Positions 1-7,812 of a DNA stretch of 32,142 nt are shown here, one piece after another. Within the stretch, counting starts at the first letter, position 1. Every line of letters begins with the position of its first letter. The DNA comes from Akkermansia muciniphila (lineage in GTDB: Bacteria; Verrucomicrobiota; Kiritimatiellia; RFP12; UBA1067), in assembly GCA_945870145.1 (NCBI GenBank), contig CAMBQV010000012.1:1-32142 (forward strand), given 5' to 3'. Position numbers and translations under genes: made by a program. The notes below the pieces were generated by a model. It had not been told where the DNA came from. It did no database searches and saw nothing but the letters and a program-made list of their open reading frames with translations.

Positions 1-198
1 GAAGGACCAGGGGATATCCAGGTGCTGGCCTCGGCGGTTTCCAAGGTGGATCAGAAGACATATCCGCTGGCCTTTGTGCTGAAGCCGGGCAAGGGGCGTA
101 CCTTCCATTGCGCGCTGGGCCATTGTCCGAAGGCGTTCAACGAGCCGACGAAGCAGCTGTTCCGGCAAGGGGTGTTGTGGTCAGTAGGGTTGGAGTAA
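1..198 (+). CDS. C-terminal fragment of ThuA-like (trehalose utilization-type) domain protein
   Basis: Frame 1 is open from base 1 to TAA at 196-198; translation ...YPLAFVLKPGKGRTFHCALGHCPKAFNEPTKQLFRQGVLWSVGLE* resembles the ThuA C-terminal pattern (GR.F...LGH...F....GV.W..G). 5' end lies outside the window. Confidence 0.65.
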   Translation, partial: EGPGDIQVLASAVSKVDQKTYPLAFVLKPGKGRTFHCALGHCPKAFNEPTKQLFRQGVLWSVGLE

Positions 199-216
199 TA
201 AACAGGAGAATGGTTC

Positions 217-1086
217 ATGAAGATCAGTTTTCATACAGATGCGTTTAATACGAGCTTTCGAAGTTTCGAATCCTGCCTGCAATGGGCCCAGAAGAATGAT
301 GTGCACAACATTGAATGCGGCCTGATTGACGGCGTGAGCTGGATTCATGGACTGGGTTATCAGCCGCATGTGGCGCTCTACGAAGACCCGCTGATGCTCA
401 AGAATAAGATGGCGACGTATGGCGTCAAGTTCTCGCAAGTGGATGCCGCCTTCCCCCTTTCGGGCAAGGACGGTCCGACGTACGGTGTTCCTTATGTGCT
501 GAAGACGTTGCCGTGGGCCAAGCTAGCAGGGTGTACGAATATCGCGACCACGGACGGCTTGCACAAGCCGGAAGGATTGACCGACCAGGAGGCCATGGAT
601 CTCATGAAGCGGTCGTATGAGCAGATTTTGACTGTGGCTGAAGTTTATGAAATCTATATCAATATCGAAGTGCACGGCTATTTCACAACCAAGCCTGACA
701 TGCTGGAAAAGATGCTGGCCTTCTGCGATTCCAAATGGCTGGGGCTGAACCTTGATACGGGGAACAGTTTCATCGCCGGACAGAGTCCGGTGGAATTTGC
801 GAAGCGCTTTATCAAGAAGATCCGTCATGTGCATGTCAAGGACGTCTCGGAATCCCTTGCTGCCCTTGTGCGAGGGAATGCGACTGGTATTGCGCTCAGC
901 CATTGCGCGATCGGTGACGGGGTGAATGCAGACAACATCAAGACGGTGATCAGCATCCTCAGAGATAACGGTTATACAGGCACACTCAGCATGGAGTGCG
1001 AAGGCGCAGGGGGTCCGATGATTGAAAAGTCCCTGGGGTGGATGCGGAGCACCTTGAAGGAACTGGGTGTACCGGAGGAGAAGTAA
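217..1086 (+). CDS. Sugar phosphate isomerase/epimerase (xylose isomerase-like TIM barrel)
   Basis: 289 aa ORF; motifs NIEVHGYF, LGLNLDTGNSFIAGQSPVEFAKRFIKKIRHVHVKD typical of the AP-endonuclease-2 / sugar isomerase TIM barrel; AGGAGA RBS upstream. Confidence 0.85.
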   Translation: MKISFHTDAFNTSFRSFESCLQWAQKNDVHNIECGLIDGVSWIHGLGYQPHVALYEDPLMLKNKMATYGVKFSQVDAAFPLSGKDGPTYGVPYVLKTLPWAKLAGCTNIATTDGLHKPEGLTDQEAMDLMKRSYEQILTVAEVYEIYINIEVHGYFTTKPDMLEKMLAFCDSKWLGLNLDTGNSFIAGQSPVEFAKRFIKKIRHVHVKDVSESLAALVRGNATGIALSHCAIGDGVNADNIKTVISILRDNGYTGTLSMECEGAGGPMIEKSLGWMRSTLKELGVPEEK

Positions 1087-1091
1087 GGCTC

Positions 1092-1946
1092 ATGAAAATT
1101 GGCATCAATCTACTCTTGTTTGCGACACGGATTACGAAGGAAGATATTCGGTTATTGCAGGTGATGAAAGATGCAGGGGCGGATGGCATCGAGATTCCCA
1201 TCATGGAAGGCACGGTCGCTGACTACGTCGACTTGGGAAGGGTACTCGATGATCTGGGGCTTGCCCGGACCTCCTCTATGGCATTCGTCACACCGGAGCA
1301 GAATCCGGTCAGTGAGTCGTCGCTGCAGCGCCAGGGCGCGGTGGACCATCTGAACTGGCTCCTCGACTGCGCGCACGCCATGGGCTCGACCGTGATCTGC
1401 GGGCCGATGTTTCAGACGATCGGGCAATTCTCAGGGAACGGTCCTACAGAGGCCGAGCTTGCACGTGCGGCTGAGGTCCTCTTGGCTGTGGCTGACAAAG
1501 CGCAGGCGTGCGGCATCACGCTCGCGCTGGAACCGCTAAACCGTTTTGAGTGTTATCTACTCAACACCCTCCAGGATGCTGCGGTCTTCACGCGGCGGGT
1601 GAACCATCCCGCCGTGGGCGTCCTGTTCGACACCTTTCATGCGAATATTGAAGAGAAAAATATGGCCAAGGCTATCCTTGGGCAGGGGAGAGGGGTCATC
1701 CGTCATGTCCATTGCAGTGCGAATGATCGGGGCATCCCTGGAGAGGATCACATTCCCTGGCAGGAGGTTTTTGCCGCCTTGCACGACATCGGCTATGAGG
1801 ATTGGTATGTCCTGGAGGCCTTTGGCCGCTCCCTGCCCGGGCTGGCGGCAGCGACGAAGATCTGGCGTGATCTCTTTGCTGACCCGCTCGACGTGGCTCG
1901 TAAAGGAATTCCCTGGCTGCGTACCAGCCTCCGTCCGCAACTTTAG
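1092..1946 (+). CDS. D-psicose/D-tagatose 3-epimerase-like sugar isomerase (TIM barrel)
   Basis: ORF track starts at 1038, but ATG 1092 (MKIGINLLLFATRITKEDIRLLQVMKDAGADGIEIP) is the natural start after the previous stop. ALEPLNRFECYLLNT, VGVLFDTFHANIEEKN, HVHCSANDRGIPGEDHIPW are epimerase-family motifs. Confidence 0.85.
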   Translation: MKIGINLLLFATRITKEDIRLLQVMKDAGADGIEIPIMEGTVADYVDLGRVLDDLGLARTSSMAFVTPEQNPVSESSLQRQGAVDHLNWLLDCAHAMGSTVICGPMFQTIGQFSGNGPTEAELARAAEVLLAVADKAQACGITLALEPLNRFECYLLNTLQDAAVFTRRVNHPAVGVLFDTFHANIEEKNMAKAILGQGRGVIRHVHCSANDRGIPGEDHIPWQEVFAALHDIGYEDWYVLEAFGRSLPGLAAATKIWRDLFADPLDVARKGIPWLRTSLRPQL

Positions 1947-2003
1947 AATTTTAGAACTGTAGAACTGCCCCCTTGTCACCTCTTTTGTCACCTCTTTTTG
2001 AAA

Positions 2004-2032
2004 TTGCCTTTTACCGTCGAATCCTTCATACT
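2004..2032 (+). promoter_or_regulatory. Putative sigma70-type promoter (TTGCCT-17-CATACT)
   Basis: -35-like TTGCCT 2004-2009, 17-nt spacer, -10-like CATACT 2027-2032, upstream of the esterase CDS at 2081. Confidence 0.35.
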
Positions 2033-2080
2033 AATACACTTTGGGGATTGTAATTTTAAGACATAAAAGAGGATAATGAC

Positions 2081-5035
2081 ATGCAGAAGCAGAGGACCCG
2101 ATTCATCCGCGTTGCGTTCGTCGCTACCGCGGCAACCGTATTGAGCTTGCCCGCCTTTCTACAGGCGCAGGAAAATGAAGAGGCCGAGAGCGCTAAATTG
2201 GAGGCGACGGTCGCGGTGGCAACCACTAAACTGGCGATTGAATTGGGGGCGCCATTCTGTGATAACGCGGTCTTGCAGCGCGACATGAAGGTTCCGGTTT
2301 GGGGCTGGAGTAAGCCAGGCGTTGAAGTGACGGTCGAGTTCGCTGGACAGAAAAAGAGCGCTAAAACTGGCAAAGATGGCAAGTGGATGGTGGAACTGGA
2401 TCCGCTGAAGGCGAGTTTCGAGCCGGCAGAGATGGTGATCCAGGAGCCTGGTAAAAAGGTGGTTCTCAAGAACATCCTGGTGGGCGAGGTCTGGTTTGCC
2501 TCTGGCCAATCGAACATGCAGTGGGTAGCAGCACCCAAGTCAGATGTCGCCCTGTTACAGAAGCAGATCGCCGAGCGCGTCGCGGCAGGTAAGGAGAAGG
2601 ATCCTGTTATTCGTGAGGCAAAGATCAATAATATGTACGCGGTCTTGCATCCGGTTGAACATGCTACAGCCGAATGGAAGTCTGTGGCTGGCGACATGAG
2701 TGCCATCGCCTATTCCTTTGCCTACCATGTATTCAAAGAAGTGAATGTGCCGATCGGCATCTTGAATTGCTCGTTCAGTCAGACCTCTATCCAGGCTTGG
2801 ACCCCCCGCGTCGGGTTTCGCGATGGAAAGGATGACTATACAAAGGCTATTTACCAAAAGGTGCTGGAAACCGATCCGAACTCGCCTGAGCATAAGGCTG
2901 CATGGGGAAAATATTATGCCGAGGTGGAGACTGATGTGAAGGCAGGCAAGGCGATTTCTAAAAAAGTTCCTGGCAATATGGAAGGCAATCGCGATGCGAC
3001 GTGGCTTTTCAATGCACGTCTAAATCCGATGATCCCGTATGCGTTGCGCGGTGGCATCTGGAATCAGGGCTATGCCAATATGGGCGAAGGACTCGTGTAC
3101 TACAACAATCTGCACAGCATGATTCGTGGTTGGCGCCTCATGTGGAACCGGCCGGAGATGCCTGTTTACTTCAACCAATTCTATTGTCCAGGTAATGGTA
3201 CTGCCACTGAGCCGAGCATCGACGGGACGGCCGAGATGCGTCTGGGTACGTGGCTGGCACGGGACATTCCGAATACAGGTATGGCGAGCCAGATTGATAT
3301 CCAAGGGGCGATTCATTACGCCAACAAGACACTTTCCGGTCAACGGCTTGCCCTGCACGCACTGAAGAACGACTATGGCAAGAAGGTGGTTGCAGATGGC
3401 CCGATGTTCAAGTCCTATACCGTAAAGGGCGATCAACTGATTGTCGAGTTGGAAAACGCTGAAGACGGATTGGTCGTCGCAGAAACGGGTAGCAATTCTA
3501 AGGCTGGTCTTGCTCTGCCGAAGGTTGTTCCTGAAGGCGAGAAACAGGTGAAGCTCTTCTTCCTGGCCGGTGAAGACCGGGTCTGGTGTCCGGCTACGGT
3601 GAAGATTGAGGGTAGTAAGCTGATTGTCACCTCACCCAAGGTGAAAGCCCCGCGTGGCGTTTCGTACGGTACCGGCGGCATTGGCTTCCAGCCGAACATT
3701 TACAACCATGCGATGGTTCCTTTGACGCCCTTCATCTATTTTGACAATCAATTGGTCACCTCGACGACCTGGCCGGGTGGCGTTTTGGCTGTGGATGGCA
3801 AGAAGGTGGATCCGAACTCGATCGGACTGACGTACGAGTATCGCAAGATGCCGTTGCTCAGCAGCGTGTTTGTCCATAATGTGGTGCTTCAGGCTGATCA
3901 GCCCGTAGTCATCTGGGGTTCTACGATTCATGACTGGGGCTACGAGGCCAAGGGTAAAGCCGAGGTCCAGTTCAGCTTTGCTGGTGTGGAAAAGACGATC
4001 CCCGTGACAGCAGGCATGAAGGAGTGGCAAGTCACGTTACCGCCCATGGCGGCCAGTGCAGAACCCAAGACACTGAAGGCAACCTTCACGATAGATGGCA
4101 AGATCGCCCACACACGTGTCTGCACCAACGTGGTCATCGGCGATCTCTGGTATGTGGCCGCTTTCAGTGCGAGCCCCGCAAAGAAGGAGAACAAGAAGGA
4201 CAAGAAGGAAATCGCAGCAAAAGCCAGTAGCGTCCCCGTTCGGATGATGACGCGCCGCTCCAAGAGCGACCGTCGTTCAAATGGTCCACTCCGCTTTACC
4301 GTGTCGGTCTCTTCGACACCCGAGAACAAGTATGCCTCGCTCTGGGAGGATGCTTCCGACTTCCCCGCGCTTCTGGGTGAACGCATCGCAGCCAAGACTG
4401 GCAAGCCCGTGGGTATTGTCTTTATGCAGACCGCTACCCCTGGCAAGGAGGGCGAAGATCCATCGCTGAAAGGTTGGATGACCCCGGATTCGCTTGCGCT
4501 CGCACCGAGCCTGATGGGGGACTACAAGCAATTAGCCAGCTTGAAGCCCGGCAATCAGTATTATGCTGAGAATGTACAGCGGTATATCGACGCGTGGAAA
4601 AAGTATTGGAGCGAGTATGTCCCTTCTCTAATGGAGATGAAAGCACCGCCGGATGGACGTCCGTGGGGAGGCTACCCTGATTTGAATGGCGAAGTAAAGA
4701 CCGATGCGGTGCAGGTGTACAATACGATGGTCGCTTCCTTTATGCCCAACACCTTCAAGGGTGTTTTGTTTGTGGCGAGCGCAAAGACAACGCTGGAAGC
4801 CAAGGGCGTTCATTATGGCGAGCAGCTCTCTGCCCTCGCGAATGGCTGGAAGACCGGTTTCGCCTGTCCCGATCCTTGGTTTATCTACACAGTTCCCAAT
4901 TCGGCGCTGGGTCCGCAAGTGACGAAACCTCAAGCCATCAAAGGCCAGAGCGCCCCTGTTGAGATCAGCGACTGGAAAGAGGACTCTGTAATGAAAGCCG
5001 CAGCTGATAAGGTTATTGGGACAGTGTACCCGTAA
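2081..5035 (+). CDS. Secreted sialate O-acetylesterase-like protein with a second, degenerate esterase-like half
   Basis: 984 aa; signal peptide; first half has LQRDMKVPVWGW...VLVGEVWFASGQSNMQW, GGIWNQGYAN, AIHYANKTLSGQRLALHAL. Second half repeats the pattern (VVLQADQPVVIWG...VVIGDLWYVAAFSASP) without GQSNM. Confidence 0.85.
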   Translation: MQKQRTRFIRVAFVATAATVLSLPAFLQAQENEEAESAKLEATVAVATTKLAIELGAPFCDNAVLQRDMKVPVWGWSKPGVEVTVEFAGQKKSAKTGKDGKWMVELDPLKASFEPAEMVIQEPGKKVVLKNILVGEVWFASGQSNMQWVAAPKSDVALLQKQIAERVAAGKEKDPVIREAKINNMYAVLHPVEHATAEWKSVAGDMSAIAYSFAYHVFKEVNVPIGILNCSFSQTSIQAWTPRVGFRDGKDDYTKAIYQKVLETDPNSPEHKAAWGKYYAEVETDVKAGKAISKKVPGNMEGNRDATWLFNARLNPMIPYALRGGIWNQGYANMGEGLVYYNNLHSMIRGWRLMWNRPEMPVYFNQFYCPGNGTATEPSIDGTAEMRLGTWLARDIPNTGMASQIDIQGAIHYANKTLSGQRLALHALKNDYGKKVVADGPMFKSYTVKGDQLIVELENAEDGLVVAETGSNSKAGLALPKVVPEGEKQVKLFFLAGEDRVWCPATVKIEGSKLIVTSPKVKAPRGVSYGTGGIGFQPNIYNHAMVPLTPFIYFDNQLVTSTTWPGGVLAVDGKKVDPNSIGLTYEYRKMPLLSSVFVHNVVLQADQPVVIWGSTIHDWGYEAKGKAEVQFSFAGVEKTIPVTAGMKEWQVTLPPMAASAEPKTLKATFTIDGKIAHTRVCTNVVIGDLWYVAAFSASPAKKENKKDKKEIAAKASSVPVRMMTRRSKSDRRSNGPLRFTVSVSSTPENKYASLWEDASDFPALLGERIAAKTGKPVGIVFMQTATPGKEGEDPSLKGWMTPDSLALAPSLMGDYKQLASLKPGNQYYAENVQRYIDAWKKYWSEYVPSLMEMKAPPDGRPWGGYPDLNGEVKTDAVQVYNTMVASFMPNTFKGVLFVASAKTTLEAKGVHYGEQLSALANGWKTGFACPDPWFIYTVPNSALGPQVTKPQAIKGQSAPVEISDWKEDSVMKAAADKVIGTVYP

Positions 5036-5053
5036 GCAGTCGGTAGTGGGCAG

Positions 5054-5080
5054 CCACCTTCGCGGATACGGCTACGGTGG
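5054..5080. repeat. Intergenic palindromic repeat, family CCACCTTCGCCAAGGCTACGGCGG
   Basis: CCACCTTCGCGGATACGGCTACGGTGG; related copies near 18350, 25952 and 26987. Confidence 0.6.
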
Positions 5081-5111
5081 CCAGGGTAGCAGTCGGCAGT
5101 GATCCGTGCTG

Positions 5112-5138
5112 CAAGTCCCATGTCCCACGTCCCACGTC
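5112..5138. repeat. Short-word repeat (GTCCCA words)
   Basis: CAAGTCCCATGTCCCACGTCCCACGTC; the first 23 nt are identical to 22800-22822. Confidence 0.65.
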
Positions 5139-5165
5139 CAAAAATTTTAAAAGGAGCACAAGAAA

Positions 5166-7655
5166 ATGAACATGATGAAATCTATCTTAGCTGGCCTCTC
5201 AATAGCCCTCACAGGCGCGACCCTGCAGGCGGCAACGATTCCGCTCAACCTGCCTAAGCCGGATAATAAGCCAGTTGACGCCAAGAAGCCGGTGAAGGTC
5301 TATATTCTCGCCGGGCAGTCGAACATGGTTGGCATGGGCGATATCACCGGGGCGCGGCCGGAGTTCCCGACCGTATTCCTCTCGGCTGATCCTGCAGTCA
5401 TCCCGGGTGAAATGTCGGCAGGTTCTGGAAGATCGAAGTCCGCCTGCAAGTGGATCTGGGGAGGCGTCTCTGCACTCGCCAAGCATGGTGTCTACGGCGC
5501 AAAGGCGAGTGTCGGCAGTGAGAAGGTCTCCGTGGCGTTGGGGACGGTATCGGAAAAGTTGCCCGCGCTGAAGCCAGGGAAAACCCTCGGTGTCAGTGCG
5601 GAGATTGACGTGCCGGTCACAGGAACCTACACGATGCATGTTGGATTTGAAGAGAGCACGCATGCTGTTGCGCTACTCGAAGGAAAAGAAGTGTATCGGA
5701 AGGATATTGGCGCGAAGCCGGTTATCACAAAGGTGACACTTGAAGCAGGCAAGAAGTATCCGCTCGCGATCACTTACTTGAAGAGCGGATCAGCGGCGCT
5801 CTGGTTGGAACAGGTTGATTTGGTTGGTAAGGGCGATCTCTTGCCGCTGGCCAAGACGAATCCGATGTTTTCGTACCTGATTGATGATCAAGACAAATGG
5901 ACTGTGCGTAACGACGTCTATTTCCAGGAAGCACGTGTTGCTCCGGAGGGAAAAGGATCTCCGTTGAGTGTAGCGTCCAATAATGGTAAGTCGATCGGGC
6001 CGGAAGTGGGCTTTGGCTTTGTCATGGGAACCTTCCATGATGAGCAGGTTCTGCTCATCAAGACGGCGATGGGTAATCGCGCGTTGGGCTTTGACTTCCG
6101 TCCGCCGTCGAGCGGTTACAAGGTGCCAGCCAGCGAGTGGGAAGGGTTGGAATATCGCTTGATGGTGAAGGGTGTTCGCCAGACGCTCGAAAACATTGAC
6201 AAGGTTGTGCCCGGCTACGCAGGACAGGGCTACGAGATTGCAGGCTTCGGCTGGTTCCAGGGACACAAGGACAGCGGCTCGACAAAGGAAGCGTATGAGA
6301 AGAATCTGGTCAACCTGATCACTGATCTGCGCAAGGAGTTTAAGGCACCGAAGATGAAGGCGGTTGTCGCGACCGTAGGCTTCCATGGCTATCGGATCTC
6401 AAAGGGTCCGTGGAATGGCGTCTGGGAGGCGCAGATGGCTGTCGGTGATCCCAAGCAGCATCCGGAGTTTGCCGGTACCGTGGCCTCTGTGGATACGCGC
6501 GATTTCTGGCGTGAGGTATGCGAGTCACCCCGGGGACAGGATTACCACTACAATCGTAATCCGGAGACCTATCTCTTGGTGGGCGAAGCGATGGGACGCG
6601 CCATGGTGAAGATGCTGGGTGGCGAGGCGGAGGTGATTCCGAAAACAGACCGCGAAGCGAAAACCATGGCTGACATGGCTGCCGAGGCTGCGAAGCCCGT
6701 GCCGACAAAAGAGCAGCAGGCGGCCTCACTTGCAGCGATTAAGCCGATGGTGCTGGACGGGCTCATGCCCGCCTTCGTCAGCAATCCGCGTACACAGCCG
6801 TTGTTGCAGGCCACGCTCAAAGGTGGACCCGCAAAGACTGCAAAAGCGTCGGAATATCTGGATGACGTGATTGATGATGTGGTTGCCTATTATCAGGTCG
6901 CAGGCATTCAGGAGTATGACTGGACTGCTATTGGCGCGAACAGCAAGAACGCGGAGTGGCACTATTTTGGTTTCGATGTGAAGAACAATCCGTACAAGCT
7001 CATGCCTGCAGGCGCGCCTGCCAAGGAGGAGGAAGACAGTTCTGCGCTCGAGACTGCACCTGTGGTCGCCGCTGCGCCTAAGGCGAAGAAGGCTGGCAAA
7101 CCTGAACCCACCTTCACCTTCACGGTGCCTGAGGGTTTGGCAAATTGGACTCAGTCTGATTTTGATGTCAAGAAGGCGGGATGGAAGAGTGGGCCTGCGC
7201 CGTTTAGCATGAAAATCGATGAAAATGTGTCGTCAAACCTGACGTGGCTCGCCAAGTATCCGCTCTATCCATTGAAGCGCCCGATGCCTAAGACGATTGT
7301 CGAAAATGATATCCTGCTGATGCGCAAGACGATTGAGGTGCCGCCGTTGAAGGATGGGTATCGCTATCGTATCGTCGTGGAGGGGAGTATCCACGATAAC
7401 TCCGGCGAAGGGTTCGCGCTGTATGTGAATGGCAAGCTGCTGGTCGAGATCAAGGAAGGCGTGGTAGGTTGGCGTAAACAGGGGATTCGTGGCGTGAAGC
7501 TCGAAAATAGTCTTCTGGAATCCCTCAAGGGTGGAAAGATGACGATTGCGGTCGCCAACTTCCCGATGAACAATTGGAAGCCCGATCATTTCATTCCGTT
7601 CTTCAGGCCACTGAACGTCTGGGTGGAAGAGCAGAAGATACCGGTGCTGCAGTAG
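5166..7655 (+). CDS. Secreted SGNH-type carbohydrate esterase (DUF303/sialate O-acetylesterase) with PA14-like insertion and a C-terminal module shared with the two downstream giants
   Basis: 829 aa; signal peptide; VKVYILAGQSNMVGMGD, GPEVGFGFVMG...LLIKTAMGNRALGFDFRPPSSGY, YEIAGFGWFQGHKDSGS, DYHYNRNPETYLLVGEAMGRAM are DUF303 motifs. Confidence 0.85.
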   Translation: MNMMKSILAGLSIALTGATLQAATIPLNLPKPDNKPVDAKKPVKVYILAGQSNMVGMGDITGARPEFPTVFLSADPAVIPGEMSAGSGRSKSACKWIWGGVSALAKHGVYGAKASVGSEKVSVALGTVSEKLPALKPGKTLGVSAEIDVPVTGTYTMHVGFEESTHAVALLEGKEVYRKDIGAKPVITKVTLEAGKKYPLAITYLKSGSAALWLEQVDLVGKGDLLPLAKTNPMFSYLIDDQDKWTVRNDVYFQEARVAPEGKGSPLSVASNNGKSIGPEVGFGFVMGTFHDEQVLLIKTAMGNRALGFDFRPPSSGYKVPASEWEGLEYRLMVKGVRQTLENIDKVVPGYAGQGYEIAGFGWFQGHKDSGSTKEAYEKNLVNLITDLRKEFKAPKMKAVVATVGFHGYRISKGPWNGVWEAQMAVGDPKQHPEFAGTVASVDTRDFWREVCESPRGQDYHYNRNPETYLLVGEAMGRAMVKMLGGEAEVIPKTDREAKTMADMAAEAAKPVPTKEQQAASLAAIKPMVLDGLMPAFVSNPRTQPLLQATLKGGPAKTAKASEYLDDVIDDVVAYYQVAGIQEYDWTAIGANSKNAEWHYFGFDVKNNPYKLMPAGAPAKEEEDSSALETAPVVAAAPKAKKAGKPEPTFTFTVPEGLANWTQSDFDVKKAGWKSGPAPFSMKIDENVSSNLTWLAKYPLYPLKRPMPKTIVENDILLMRKTIEVPPLKDGYRYRIVVEGSIHDNSGEGFALYVNGKLLVEIKEGVVGWRKQGIRGVKLENSLLESLKGGKMTIAVANFPMNNWKPDHFIPFFRPLNVWVEEQKIPVLQ

Positions 7656-7694
7656 CAGTGGCCAGTTGGCAGTAGCAGTTGGCAGTGGGCAGTG
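7656..7694. repeat. GGCAGT word repeat
   Basis: CAGTGGCCAGTTGGCAGTAGCAGTTGGCAGTGGGCAGTG; the 23-mer AGTTGGCAGTAGCAGTTGGCAGT recurs exactly at 31595-31617. Confidence 0.65.
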
Positions 7695-7763
7695 TCGAGA
7701 GAATCGAAAGATTCGAAAAATTCGAACGAATCGATTCAGTCGATTCAATTGATTCAGTCGAAA
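7695..7763. repeat. ATTCGAA/ATTCAGTCG self-complementary word array
   Basis: GAATCGAAAGATTCGAAAAATTCGAACGAATCGATTCAGTCGATTCAATTGATTCAGTCG. Confidence 0.65.
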
Positions 7764-7765
7764 CG

Positions 7766-7785
7766 GGCGAAGTACTCACTTCGCC
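7766..7785 (+). promoter_or_regulatory. Perfect hairpin just upstream of the RBS of the next gene
   Basis: GGCGAAGT ACTC ACTTCGCC: 8-bp perfect stem, 4-nt loop; AAGGAG RBS follows at about 7798. Confidence 0.5.
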
Positions 7786-7812
7786 TCTTTGTAGTTTAAG
7801 GAGATCACGTTG

